DNA of 64,000 bases. Source: Homoserinimonas sp044769865 (lineage in GTDB: Bacteria > Actinomycetota > Actinomycetes > Actinomycetales > Microbacteriaceae). Location: contig NZ_JBIZWA010000002.1 in assembly GCF_044769865.1 (NCBI RefSeq), forward strand, positions 124,001-188,000, given 5' to 3'. Positions 44,526-52,949 of the stretch are shown piece by piece. Numbering within the stretch: position 1 is the stretch's first letter; the number at the start of each line of letters is the position of its first letter. The notes below the pieces were generated by a model that searched no databases, had not been told where the DNA came from, and was given only the letters and a program-made list of their open reading frames with translations. Position numbers and translations under genes: made by a program.

Positions 44526-45903
44526 ACTCACGAATGATCCCGAGCTGTCGGACGACGCCCTGTTGCAGGGCGACGCCGATGCCGTCTACGCGGAACTGCT
44601 CGCGCGCGTGGGTGAGGCGACACCGCGGGTGCGACTCGAGCCGACGCGTCGGGCGGCGGCCCTCCTGGGCGACCCGCAGGCGGCCGCGCCCGTCATCCAC
44701 GTCGCGGGCACCAACGGCAAGACGAGCACGGCCCGCATGATCGACAGCCTCCTCAGGGCGCACGGGCTGCGCACGGGGCTCCTCACGAGCCCGCACCTCA
44801 GCCGCGTCAACGAGCGCATCCTCGTCGATGGCGAACCCATCAGCAACGAGGCGTTCATTGCCAACTGGCGCGACATCCAGCCCTACCTCGAGATGACGGA
44901 TGCCCAGCTCGAGGGGGAGGGTGAAGCGCCGCTGACCTTCTTCGAAGCCTTCACCCTGCTCGCCTTTGCGAGCTTCGCGGATGCGCCCGTCGACGTCGTC
45001 CTGTTGGAGACCGGCATGGGCGGAGAGTGGGATTCGACCAACATCGCCGACGGTGCGGTCGCCGTGATCACGCCCATCGCACTCGACCACATGCACCGGC
45101 TCGGTTCGACCGTGCAGGAGATCGCCCGCACGAAGGCCGGCATCATCAAGCCCGGCGCGATCGTCGTCTCGGCCGAGCAGGATGCGACGGCCCTCGCGGA
45201 GCTGCAGGCGAAGTCCCGCGAGGTGGGTGCCGAGCTCGTGCTCCAGGGCGAGGCCTTCGATGTGGCTTCCTCGACCGTCGCGGTGGGGGGACAGCTTGTC
45301 TCCGTGCGGGGGCGCGCGGCGAGCTACTCCGAGGTCTTCCTGCCGCTGTACGGAACGCACCAGGCGCAGAACGCGGCACTGGCGGTGGCTGCCGTCGAGT
45401 CGTTCCTCGGCGGCGGCGCCCAGGCGATCGTCAGCGACGTCATCGAGCAGGGCCTCGCCGAGTCGACCTCGCCAGGGCGTCTCGAACTCATCGGCGTCGA
45501 CCCCACCGTCATCGTCGACGCCGCCCACAACCCCCAGGGCGCCGAATCTCTCGTCGCTGCCATGCGGGACTACTTCGACTTCGATGAGATCGCCGTCGTG
45601 TTGGGCGTGCTCGAGGACAAGGACCTGGACGGCATCGTGGCGCGGCTCGCCCCGATGGCGACCCGCTTCTACGTGACGCAGTCGGAATCTGAGCGCGCCG
45701 TGGCATCCGACGACCTCGCCTATGTCGTGCGCAACCTCGTCGGAGCCGACGCCACCTGGGAGTACGACGTGCTCGCCGAGGCGACGGATGCCGCGCGCCG
45801 CTGGGCCGCGGAAGCACCCAAGCGCGCTGTCATCGTCACGGGGTCCATCACGCTCGTGGGCGAAGCGATGGACCTGGCCAAGAGTGAGGGGTGGAAGGCA
45901 TGA
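44518..45903 (+). CDS. folC: Folylpolyglutamate synthase/dihydrofolate synthase
   Basis: 461 residues. The Mur-ligase-like fold has the P-loop 'HVAGTNGKTSTARMIDSLL', 'LLTSPHLSRVNERI', 'ETGMGGEWDSTNI', 'KAGIIKPGAIVV' and 'DAAHNPQGAESL'. It adds glutamate to folates and possibly to dihydropteroate. The ATG at 44518 lies inside the end of ileS, with GGAGAAGGA just upstream. The next gene begins on its stop codon. Confidence 0.95.
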   Translation: MSELTNDPELSDDALLQGDADAVYAELLARVGEATPRVRLEPTRRAAALLGDPQAAAPVIHVAGTNGKTSTARMIDSLLRAHGLRTGLLTSPHLSRVNERILVDGEPISNEAFIANWRDIQPYLEMTDAQLEGEGEAPLTFFEAFTLLAFASFADAPVDVVLLETGMGGEWDSTNIADGAVAVITPIALDHMHRLGSTVQEIARTKAGIIKPGAIVVSAEQDATALAELQAKSREVGAELVLQGEAFDVASSTVAVGGQLVSVRGRAASYSEVFLPLYGTHQAQNAALAVAAVESFLGGGAQAIVSDVIEQGLAESTSPGRLELIGVDPTVIVDAAHNPQGAESLVAAMRDYFDFDEIAVVLGVLEDKDLDGIVARLAPMATRFYVTQSESERAVASDDLAYVVRNLVGADATWEYDVLAEATDAARRWAAEAPKRAVIVTGSITLVGEAMDLAKSEGWKA

Positions 45904-46277
45904 TGGCTCGCGCGCCCCGGCAGCGTCGCGTCCGCAGTGTGACCGAGAGCCTGCTCTCGATCGTGCTCGGCCTCGAAGCGGCCCTCGTGTTCTTCGTGGC
46001 GCTCACGATCTTCGGTCTCGACATCCTGCCGCCCCTCGTGGCGCTCGGCGGGGGAGTGCTGCTCATCGCACTGCTCCTGATCACGGCGGCATACCTGCGC
46101 TTCCCGTGGGCCGAGTGGCTGGGGTGGGCGCTCCAGGTCGGCCTCATCGCGCTGGGACTGCTCCTGCCGGCCCTCTACGTCTCCGGCGCCATCTTCGTGG
46201 CGATCTGGATCTACTGCTTCGTCACCGGTCGCAAGCTTGACCGACGCAATGCCGCTATGGGTATCACCCCCGCCTGA
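45900..46277 (+). CDS. DUF4233 membrane protein
   Basis: 125 residues with about four hydrophobic segments after a basic N-terminus ('PRQRRVRSVTESLLSIVLGLEA'). The position between folC and ndk and the sequence fit DUF4233, a conserved actinobacterial protein of unknown function. The start is ATG 45900 or 45903; the first gives the usual ATGA overlap with folC. Confidence 0.85.
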   Translation: MMARAPRQRRVRSVTESLLSIVLGLEAALVFFVALTIFGLDILPPLVALGGGVLLIALLLITAAYLRFPWAEWLGWALQVGLIALGLLLPALYVSGAIFVAIWIYCFVTGRKLDRRNAAMGITPA

Positions 46278-46310
46278 CCTTCGTCCCCCAGTAAAAGGAG
46301 CACCAAGTCA

Positions 46311-46727
46311 ATGGAAATCGAAGAAACACTCGTCCTGGTCAAGCCCGACGGCGTTGCCCGTGGACTCACGGGGGAGATCCTCCGTCGCATCGAGTCAAAG
46401 GGGTATCAACTCGTCGACCTGCGTCTCGTGCAGCCCGACCGTGAGCTGCTGGCGAAGCACTACGCCGAGCACGAGGGCAAGCCCTTCTACGAGCCCCTCG
46501 TCGAGTTCATGGAGAGCGGCCCGGTCGTCGCCATCCGCCTCGCGGGCAACCGCGTGATCGAGGGCTTCCGCTCCCTCGCGGGCACGACCGACCCCACGAC
46601 GGCGGCACCGGGCACCATTCGCGGCGACCTCGGGCGCGACTGGGGCGCACGCGTGCAGCAGAACCTCGTGCACGGCAGCGACTCGCCCGAGTCGGCCGCG
46701 CGGGAACTCGCGCTCTGGTTCGCCTGA
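46311..46727 (+). CDS. ndk: Nucleoside diphosphate kinase
   Basis: 138 residues, complete. 'TLVLVKPDGVARGLTGEI', and the phosphohistidine H121 in 'NLVHGSDSPESA'. It balances NTP pools by ping-pong transfer of phosphate. AAAGGAG lies about 12 bases upstream. Likely the last gene of the ileS-folC-DUF4233-ndk unit. Confidence 0.98.
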   Translation: MEIEETLVLVKPDGVARGLTGEILRRIESKGYQLVDLRLVQPDRELLAKHYAEHEGKPFYEPLVEFMESGPVVAIRLAGNRVIEGFRSLAGTTDPTTAAPGTIRGDLGRDWGARVQQNLVHGSDSPESAARELALWFA

Positions 46728-46735
46728 GACCCAGC

Positions 46736-47557
46736 TCAGAGGTGAGCGATCACGTCGAGCCGTAGCTGTGCGAGCACGGCAACGAGGAGGTAGCTGAACA
46801 CCGTCAGTGTCGGCCACCACCCTGCGATGCGGGCGCCCCCGGCCGAGAGCCGGGGGCCTCCGACCCGCCGCGCGAGTTCCGCCGAGACCCACCAGAACAC
46901 GGGAATCGTGACCGACCACGTCACCATGCACCACGGGCACAGGGTGCCGAGCACGGAGATGCTCTGGCCGATGAGCCACAGCACGAACGCCATCGCTGCG
47001 GCGACGCCGACGGCGAAGGCGACCCAGAGCCAGTCCGCGATGCGGATGCCGAAGAACAGGCAGACCCCCACTGCGATCACGGCCGACCAACCCACGAGGC
47101 CGAGCAACGGATTGGGAAAGCCGAGCAGTGATCCCTGCCACGACTCAAGGTTCGCGCCGCACTGCACGAGCAGACTGAAATTGCACTCGAGGGGTGCCTC
47201 CGGCTGCGTCAGTGTCACGACCTTGTCGGCCGTGAGTGCCCATGCGGCGAGCAGTCCGACCCCGCCCGCGACGACGAGCAATGCTCCCGCCAGCCGCCGC
47301 GGTGCCGTTCGCGTGCCCTCGCTCGAGCGGAGAGCCGCCGCGCGGATGCTCGCAAAGGCGATGAGCAGCGTCGCGAGCGGAAGGGCGGCGGTCGGCGCGG
47401 GCACTCCCAGGAGAAGCGGTTCGAACGGTGTCTCAGGAGACATGCCGCTGAAGGCATGCAACGTCAGCACGAAGCAGGCGACCGCGACCGACAGTGCCAC
47501 AGCGGCGGTTGCGAGAAGCGCCCAAGCCTCTCGGCGGGCACGCAGGACGTCGACCAT
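46736..47557 (-). CDS. Vitamin K epoxide reductase (VKOR) family membrane protein
   Basis: 273 residues, six or seven membrane segments. The VKOR part (about 125-245) has the loop cysteines in 'ECNFSLLVQCGANLES' and the quinone-side CxxC in 'GTLCPWCMVTW'. Bacterial VKORs reoxidise DsbA-like proteins with menaquinone. An N-terminal extension of two or three helices (about 15-110) is extra; the thioredoxin domain found in some fusions is absent. It converges on ndk. Confidence 0.92.
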   Translation of the reverse strand: MVDVLRARREAWALLATAAVALSVAVACFVLTLHAFSGMSPETPFEPLLLGVPAPTAALPLATLLIAFASIRAAALRSSEGTRTAPRRLAGALLVVAGGVGLLAAWALTADKVVTLTQPEAPLECNFSLLVQCGANLESWQGSLLGFPNPLLGLVGWSAVIAVGVCLFFGIRIADWLWVAFAVGVAAAMAFVLWLIGQSISVLGTLCPWCMVTWSVTIPVFWWVSAELARRVGGPRLSAGGARIAGWWPTLTVFSYLLVAVLAQLRLDVIAHL

Positions 47558-47722
47558 AGGCCCATCCTGTCATCCGCTGGGGCCGGCGATCGCAGGCGAC
47601 TTGCTCCCTCAATGCGGCACTCTCGCGGATGCATGCGATAATTTGTGAGGTGTTCACCGCGAGCCGCGCTCTCGGTGACGAAGAAGAAGCTTTCCGGCCT
47701 GCCAGCCGAGTCGTTCGCGACA

Positions 47723-47741
47723 GTGACGACGAGGTCGTCAC
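47723..47741 (+). other. Hairpin in the rne leader
   Basis: GTGACGAC and GTCGTCAC pair perfectly around a GAG loop. Confidence 0.55.
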
Positions 47742-47941
47742 AGGCATGGCACGCCGGGCGTGCAGTACCGAATGACAGAAGACGAGCGAGACAGGGCCGA
47801 TACCGCTACAGCAGCATCCGTGAGTTCGCCTGAGGACGAAACCGTCAAGGGCAGGAGCCGCAGGGCACAGCTGCACGTATCCGCGCGAAACGCGTCGTGA
47901 GGATTAGCGGGACCGCCGATTGCGGGCCCCGCGAGAGAGTT

Positions 47942-47970
47942 CCGGATGGCAGCGCGGTTTGCCATACCGG
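47942..47970 (+). promoter_or_regulatory. Hairpin just before the rne ribosome site
   Basis: CCGGATGGCA (47942-47951) pairs with TGCCATACCGG (47960-47970) with one bulged A. It ends three bases before AGGAG (47974-47978), so it could control rne translation or be cut by RNase E. Confidence 0.5.
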
Positions 47971-47988
47971 CTTAGGAGTGCACCAGCG

Positions 47989-50604
47989 ATGGTGGAGACA
48001 AACGAAAACAATGACGGTGGTTCGCAGAAGGAAGGCTCGCGCAGGCGTGTGAGGCTCTTCGGGGGCCGCAGGGCGAAGGGCAGCGAAGCCGAGGTCTCGC
48101 AGAGTGCCGTCGCCGCGCCTTCCGAGGAAGGAGCGGATTTGACTGCCGAGGTTGAGGCTCCCGCAGAGCCCGCTGCCGCTGACTCGCCCACACCAGTGGC
48201 GACTCCCGACGCCGAAGACACCGGGGCCGCCGCGAAGGAGACCTCCGAGGATGCCGCGGCCGAGACGTCGGCCACGACCGAGTCGCGGGAGAGTTCCGCT
48301 GCGCCTGAGCCGCTCGTCGCGACATCGACGACGACCCTGCTCTTCCGCGCCCCCGACCTGCCGACGATGGTTCCGCCGTCGCCATCCGACGATGTCGCAG
48401 ACGAGTCCTCGTCGAGCCGCCGTCGCACCCGTCGACGCTCCGGTGACGACGAGCAGGCCGAATCCGAGCGCTCCCAGGACCGGGCGCCGCAGGAGCGATC
48501 CTCCGGCCGCCAGGCTCGCCAGCCCAAGCAGCAGCCAGAGCCATCGAATGAACCGCAGAAGGTGCGCGGCTCGACGCGTCTCGAGGCCAAGAAGCAGCGC
48601 CGTCGCGACGGCCGTGACGCCGGCCGTCGTCGTCCCGTCGTCACGGAGGCGGAGTTCCTCGCGCGCCGCGAGAGCGTCGACCGCGTCATGGTCGTGCGCC
48701 AGAAGAACAACCGCATTCAGATCGGCGTGCTGGAGGACGGCGTGCTGGTCGAGCACTACGTCGCCCAGTCGCAGGAGTCGTCGCTCATCGGCAACGTGTA
48801 CCTCGGTCGCGTGCAGAACGTGCTCCCCAGCATGGAGGCCGCCTTCGTCGACATCGGTCGCGGCCGCAACGCCGTGCTGTACTCGGGCGAGGTCGACTGG
48901 GATGCTGCAGCTGAGAACTCCGCCGAGGGCAAGAACCAGGCCAGGCGCATCGAGTTGGCGCTCAAGCCCGGCGACAAGGTGCTCGTGCAGGTGACGAAGG
49001 ACCCGGTCGGCCACAAGGGCGCCCGGCTCACGAGCCAGGTCTCGCTCCCGGGCCGCTACCTCGTGTACGTGCCGAACGGATCGATGAACGGCATCAGCCG
49101 GAAGCTGCCCGACACCGAGCGGGCACGTCTCAAGAAGATCCTCAAGGAGGTGCTCCCCGACAACACGGGCGTCATCGTGCGCACGGCTGCCGAGGGTGCA
49201 ACTGAGGAGCAGCTGACGCTCGACGTCAACCGCCTCACCTCGCAGTGGTCGGCGATCAGCTCCGCGATGGAGTCGGTCAACGCGCCGGCCCTGCTCCACA
49301 GCGAGCCGGACCTCCTCGTCAAGATCGTGCGCGATGTCTTCAACGAGGACTTCCACAAGCTCGTCATTGAGGGGGCGGATGCCCGCGAGACGATCACGAG
49401 CTACCTGCGCCAGGTCGCACCAGACCTCGTCGACCGGGTCGAGGCCCACCTCGGAGAGAAGGACTCCTTCGACGAGTACCGCATCAGCGAACAGATCGAG
49501 AAGGCGCTCGACCGCAAGGTCTGGCTGCCCTCGGGTGGTTCGCTCGTGATTGACCGCACCGAGGCCATGACCGTCGTCGACGTTAACACGGGCAAGTTCG
49601 TCGGCTCGGGCGGAAACCTCGAGGAGACGGTCACCAAGAACAACCTCGAGGCGGCCGAGGAGATCGTGCGCCAGCTGCGCCTGCGTGATATCGGCGGCAT
49701 CATCGTCGTCGACTTCATCGACATGGTGCTCGAGTCGAACCGCGACCTCGTGCTTCGTCGCCTCGTCGAGTGCTTGAGCCGTGACCGCACGAAGCACCAG
49801 GTCGCCGAGGTCACCTCGCTCGGTCTCGTGCAGATGACCCGCAAGAAGCTCGGGCTCGGCCTGCTCGAGTCGTTCAGTGAGCCCTGCGAGACCTGCGCCG
49901 GCCGCGGCATCATCGTGCACCACGACCCTGTCACGAAGCACCGCCAGACCCCGCAGCCAGAATCTCGCCGCGGCCGTGGTGGCAAGGGCGGCAATGGCAA
50001 TGGCAACGGCAACAGCAATGGCAACGGCAACAACGGCGGCGGTTCCAACGCTGCACCCAAGGCGGCCGCGACCCATGCCATCACGGAGGACGTGAAGAAC
50101 GCGCTCGCCCAGATTGCGGCGAGCACGATCGCCAACCAGCCGGCGGACTCCGACAGTGCAGAGAAGTCGGACACGCAGGCCGCGCAGGCCACAGCCGATG
50201 CCACGACGGGCGGCACCACCGCCGAGGAGAAGCCCTCGAAGTCCCGTTCCCGGCGCTCGCGTTCGAAGGGCACGGCGGAGTCGAAGGATGCAGACGCTGG
50301 AGACGCGGCGGCGAAGGCCGACGCGACCCCGCAGGCAGACGCGAAGGGCGACAGCACTGCTGAAGACGGTGCTGCCGAATCGCAGGAAGAGGTCGTCGAG
50401 ATCCTCGACATCCCCGTCGTGAAGGCGCCCCGTGCCGCACGCAAGATCAGCTCGGAAGACGCGGAACAGATCCTCGGCACTGTGCTGGATGCCCTGCCGG
50501 AGCCGAAGCAGCCCGGGCAGGGTCGCTCCCGCGGTTCACGCCGCGCATCGAGCGCCGGCGTCGTACAGGCGGGATCGGGCACGTCGATCACGCTCGACGA
50601 CTGA
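47989..50604 (+). CDS. rne: Ribonuclease E/G
   Basis: 871 residues. The N-terminal 220 residues are charged and low-complexity (RNA- and partner-binding scaffold as in other actinobacterial RNase E). The S1 domain starts at about 265 ('IGNVYLGRVQNVLPSMEAAFVDIG', in parts); the DNase I-like catalytic part has 'VVDVNTGKFVG' (about 531) and 'IVVDFIDM', and the Zn-link 'CETCAGRG' is at about 633. The C-terminal 220 residues are again disordered, beginning with an Asn-Gly repeat. The ATG at 47989 with AGGAG 11-15 bases upstream is chosen; upstream codons lack similarity. Central mRNA-decay and rRNA-processing enzyme. Confidence 0.96.
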   Translation: MVETNENNDGGSQKEGSRRRVRLFGGRRAKGSEAEVSQSAVAAPSEEGADLTAEVEAPAEPAAADSPTPVATPDAEDTGAAAKETSEDAAAETSATTESRESSAAPEPLVATSTTTLLFRAPDLPTMVPPSPSDDVADESSSSRRRTRRRSGDDEQAESERSQDRAPQERSSGRQARQPKQQPEPSNEPQKVRGSTRLEAKKQRRRDGRDAGRRRPVVTEAEFLARRESVDRVMVVRQKNNRIQIGVLEDGVLVEHYVAQSQESSLIGNVYLGRVQNVLPSMEAAFVDIGRGRNAVLYSGEVDWDAAAENSAEGKNQARRIELALKPGDKVLVQVTKDPVGHKGARLTSQVSLPGRYLVYVPNGSMNGISRKLPDTERARLKKILKEVLPDNTGVIVRTAAEGATEEQLTLDVNRLTSQWSAISSAMESVNAPALLHSEPDLLVKIVRDVFNEDFHKLVIEGADARETITSYLRQVAPDLVDRVEAHLGEKDSFDEYRISEQIEKALDRKVWLPSGGSLVIDRTEAMTVVDVNTGKFVGSGGNLEETVTKNNLEAAEEIVRQLRLRDIGGIIVVDFIDMVLESNRDLVLRRLVECLSRDRTKHQVAEVTSLGLVQMTRKKLGLGLLESFSEPCETCAGRGIIVHHDPVTKHRQTPQPESRRGRGGKGGNGNGNGNSNGNGNNGGGSNAAPKAAATHAITEDVKNALAQIAASTIANQPADSDSAEKSDTQAAQATADATTGGTTAEEKPSKSRSRRSRSKGTAESKDADAGDAAAKADATPQADAKGDSTAEDGAAESQEEVVEILDIPVVKAPRAARKISSEDAEQILGTVLDALPEPKQPGQGRSRGSRRASSAGVVQAGSGTSITLDD
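49990..50034 (+). repeat. GGCAAY tandem repeat inside rne
   Basis: About seven copies of the hexamer GGCAAC/GGCAAT (one altered to AGCAAT-like) encode an Asn-Gly run near residues 668-683 of RNase E. Length is likely variable between strains. Confidence 0.8.
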
Positions 50605-50620
50605 TCGCGATCGGCCACAC

Positions 50621-51760
50621 ATGAGCATGGCGACGCGAGGTCGTGCCCTCTGGGTCGGCCTCGCGGTGCTCACGCTCGGGGTGGTCGCTGTCGTGTTCTT
50701 CGTATTCCTGCGGGATGACAGTCCTGAAGGAGGGGGCGACGCTTCGGCCCCGCTCCCTGAGGTGCGCACGGGCTACGTGCTCGATCGTGCTGACCCGGCT
50801 GTGGGCGGCCCCGATGCCGTCATCAGCTTTGATCTGGAGACAGGCGAGACATCCGTCGCCTATTCGGCGGAGAGAATCGTCACATTCGCCGCCACTGCGA
50901 GCAGCCTGGTCGTCGTGAGTGGCACACCCGAAGCTCACTCCGTGACGACAGTCGATAGAGCGGACGGAACCGCGAGCGAGGTCGCTCTCCCCGCGGAGGG
51001 TTCTGTCGATTCGCTCGCGTCGGAGGGTGAGCGCACAGCGTTCCGATTCACGAGTGCGGGAGACCCGCAGGAGCGCGAGTTCTCCAATGCGCTGCTCTGG
51101 ATCGAGGCGGGCCAGAATGCCGCAGAGGTCATCGAACGCGACGGCGCTCCATTCGCGGCGGCGGCATGGTCCTGGCTTCCGGGAGGCGGCGAGATGCTCG
51201 CGATCGACACGCAGGAGGAGCTGCTGCGATTCGCTCCGGAGGCACCGAATGACGCTCAAGCCCTGGGGGAGTGGGAGGGTATCGAGGCCGTCTCCGCAGA
51301 CGGCGGCACCGCTATCGTGCGCGACCACCACGACACGGTCGAGCTGACCCTCAACGACGGCACGGCCGTGCCGTTCGGCCCCACGCCCGTCGACGGTGCC
51401 ATCCCCTTCGGCGGTGACGTCGTGTTCCTCGTCGATGGCCCCGAGCGCGTGCAGAAGCTTGCGCTGCCCGTGGACGAGAGCGGGCGCGTGTCGAGCGCGA
51501 TCGTGGTCGACGACGGCAAGTCGCCGCGCGTGCTCTACCGCGCGAGCGACCAGGAGGGCATCGACGGCTTCGAGGTCGCACCGGATGGTAGACACCTGGC
51601 GGTCGAAGTGGTTCCGGATGTCGCTGGCATGGTCTCCGACGCATACTTCCCGCACGCCCGGGCAGTGTCGATCGTGACCCGCATCATCTCGATTGTCGAC
51701 GGCAACGTCGTCGCTGAGTTCCCCGGATTCGGGGCCCAGTGGACTGCCTCAGCGGGATGA
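50621..51760 (+). CDS. Membrane-anchored beta-propeller-like protein, function unknown
   Basis: 379 residues. The N-terminal helix 'ALWVGLAVLTLGVVAVVFFVFL' is a signal anchor; the rest is extracytoplasmic, with repeated beta-rich blades ('FDLETGETSVAYSAERIVTFAA', 'FEVAPDGRHLAVEVV') as in TolB-like propellers. No catalytic motif is seen. It starts 16 bases after rne and may be cotranscribed. Its end overlaps the convergent DUF4031 gene by 12 bases. Confidence 0.8.
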   Translation: MSMATRGRALWVGLAVLTLGVVAVVFFVFLRDDSPEGGGDASAPLPEVRTGYVLDRADPAVGGPDAVISFDLETGETSVAYSAERIVTFAATASSLVVVSGTPEAHSVTTVDRADGTASEVALPAEGSVDSLASEGERTAFRFTSAGDPQEREFSNALLWIEAGQNAAEVIERDGAPFAAAAWSWLPGGGEMLAIDTQEELLRFAPEAPNDAQALGEWEGIEAVSADGGTAIVRDHHDTVELTLNDGTAVPFGPTPVDGAIPFGGDVVFLVDGPERVQKLALPVDESGRVSSAIVVDDGKSPRVLYRASDQEGIDGFEVAPDGRHLAVEVVPDVAGMVSDAYFPHARAVSIVTRIISIVDGNVVAEFPGFGAQWTASAG

Positions 51761-52033
51761 GCCTCCAGCGCGCCGCTCACGCTGGCTGACCCGAAGGCCG
51801 CTTGCGGCGAGGCGTCGCACGAGTTCGCGGTTGCCCACGGGTGTGGCCCCCATCTCGATGAGCGCCGCTACCCGCTCAGCGGGCACGTCGTAGTGGTCGA
51901 GGTCGAACGACCGCCGAGGGAGTCCCGCGCGCTGCGCGAAGTCGTGGAGCTCGTCAATGGCCTCGTCACTCACGAGGTGAGCCCAGAGCGTGCCGTGCGC
52001 TGGCCACATGGGCGTGTCGATCAAAACCGCCAT
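51749..52033 (-). CDS. DUF4031 protein
   Basis: 94 residues. 'LIDTPMWPAHGTLWAHLVSDEAIDELHDFA' and 'PRRSFDLDHYDVP' are the DUF4031 core, a small soluble family of unknown function with a conserved Asp and His reminiscent of a metal or nucleotide site. Leaderless start: TAGACT lies six bases before the ATG. Confidence 0.9.
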   Translation of the reverse strand: MAVLIDTPMWPAHGTLWAHLVSDEAIDELHDFAQRAGLPRRSFDLDHYDVPAERVAALIEMGATPVGNRELVRRLAASGLRVSQRERRAGGSSR

Positions 52034-52039
52034 GTGTGG

Positions 52040-52045
52040 AGTCTA
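52040..52045 (-). promoter_or_regulatory. -10 box, leaderless start of the DUF4031 gene
   Basis: TAGACT on the minus strand, six bases before the ATG at 52033. Confidence 0.55.
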
Positions 52046-52123
52046 GACTTGGAAATCTCGCGAGCGTCGTGCGGCCGGCTCATGGCGTGGCAGCGTTCGC
52101 GGAGCGGCTATGCTTGATGAGGT

Positions 52124-52153
52124 TTGACCGCCAGCCCGGGTGTCGACTAGTAT
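52124..52153 (+). promoter_or_regulatory. Promoter of rplU-rpmA
   Basis: TTGACC (52124-52129), 18 bases, TAGTAT (52148-52153): the best sigma-70-type promoter in the window. The leader of about 100 bases before rplU contains a possible six-codon ORF. Confidence 0.75.
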
Positions 52154-52261
52154 TGACCCTTGGCGTGCGCTGGCCAAGCCCGCATTCAACGCCAAGTTCT
52201 TCGTCGGGCACCAGCCGCGGCGAAATCATGAAGCTTTTCTTCAAGTAGTTAGGGTTCCCAA

Positions 52262-52570
52262 GTGGTTTACGCAATCGTGCGCGCCGGCGGTCGGCAGGAA
52301 AAGGTCGAGGTCGGCTCGGTCGTCGTCCTTGACCGTATCGCGGCCAACAAGGATGGCAACATCGAGCTCGCCCCCGTGCTGCTCGTTGACGGCGACAAGA
52401 TCACGCACGACGCGCAGGCGCTTGCGAAGGTCACGGTCACAGCTGAGGTCCTCGCCGACCTCCGCGGCCCCAAGATCGTCATCCAGAACTACCGCAACAA
52501 GACCGGATACAAGCGCCGTATGGGCCACCGTTCCGAGCTCACGCGCGTCAAGATCACGAGCATCAAGTAG
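52262..52570 (+). CDS. rplU: 50S ribosomal protein L21
   Basis: 102 residues, GTG start. 'VYAIVRAGGRQEKVEVG' and the C-terminal 'KRRMGHRSELTRVKI' are standard L21 marks. It binds 23S rRNA. First gene of the rplU-rpmA pair, which precedes obgE as in most bacteria. Confidence 0.98.
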   Translation: MVYAIVRAGGRQEKVEVGSVVVLDRIAANKDGNIELAPVLLVDGDKITHDAQALAKVTVTAEVLADLRGPKIVIQNYRNKTGYKRRMGHRSELTRVKITSIK

Positions 52571-52597
52571 ACATCCGAAAGCATTAGGGGCTGACCA

Positions 52598-52855
52598 ATG
52601 GCACATAAAAAGGGCGCATCGTCCACCCGTAACGGCCGCGACTCGAACGCACAGCGCCTCGGCGTCAAGCGCTTCGGCGGCCAGACCGTCAACGCAGGCG
52701 AGATCCTCGTCCGCCAGCGCGGCACGCACTTCCACCCCGGCGTGAACGTCGGCCGTGGTGGCGACGACACGCTGTTCGCCCTCGAGGCGGGAGCGGTCGA
52801 GTTCGGCCAGAAGGGCGGCCGCAAGGTCGTCAACATCGTGGCGGCTGCCTCCTAG
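52598..52855 (+). CDS. rpmA: 50S ribosomal protein L27
   Basis: 85 residues starting 'MAHKKGASSTRNGRDS', with no cleavable N-terminal extension, and 'GGQTVNAGEILVRQRGTHFHPG'. It reaches the peptidyl transferase centre. Followed by a terminator. Confidence 0.98.
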   Translation: MAHKKGASSTRNGRDSNAQRLGVKRFGGQTVNAGEILVRQRGTHFHPGVNVGRGGDDTLFALEAGAVEFGQKGGRKVVNIVAAAS

Positions 52856-52875
52856 GCACTATCACTTCACTCGTG

Positions 52876-52908
52876 GGGCGGGCTTCGGCTCGCCCTTCGG
52901 TGTTTTTT
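52876..52908 (+). terminator. Rho-independent terminator after rpmA
   Basis: GGGCGGGC and GCTCGCCC around a TTCG tetraloop (52876-52895) followed by a run of six T (52903-52908). The only classic U-tract terminator seen here. Confidence 0.9.
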
Positions 52909-52949
52909 CACCCGGCCCAGCGGCCCGTTTCGAGACAAGGATCACGGTT

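Larger units (their letters stand above)
47558..47988 (+). other. Long leader region of rne, no gene
   Basis: 431 bases between divergent starts with no credible protein gene (codon pattern and similarity absent). GATAAT at 47637-47642 could be the -10, giving a 5' UTR of about 340 bases. Two hairpins are noted separately. A long leader is a known feature of autoregulated rne genes in other bacteria. Confidence 0.5.

Noticed and set aside
41520..44531. 1003-codon open frame opposite ileS
   Set aside because: Antisense shadow of ileS; no recognisable domain.
47433..47876. 147-codon minus frame in the rne leader area
   Set aside because: Extends from the VKOR gene in another frame, has no ribosome site and no similarity; the area is better read as a leader.
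49990..50034. Short direct repeats as a possible CRISPR
   Set aside because: The repeats are 6 bases, contiguous and in frame inside rne; no spacers and no cas genes.
47845..50076. 743-codon open frame opposite rne
   Set aside because: Antisense shadow of the low-complexity and catalytic parts of RNase E.
52229..52249. Six-codon upstream ORF (MKLFFK) before rplU
   Set aside because: Starts ATG and ends 12 bases before rplU, but no ribosome site precedes it and six codons can occur by chance.
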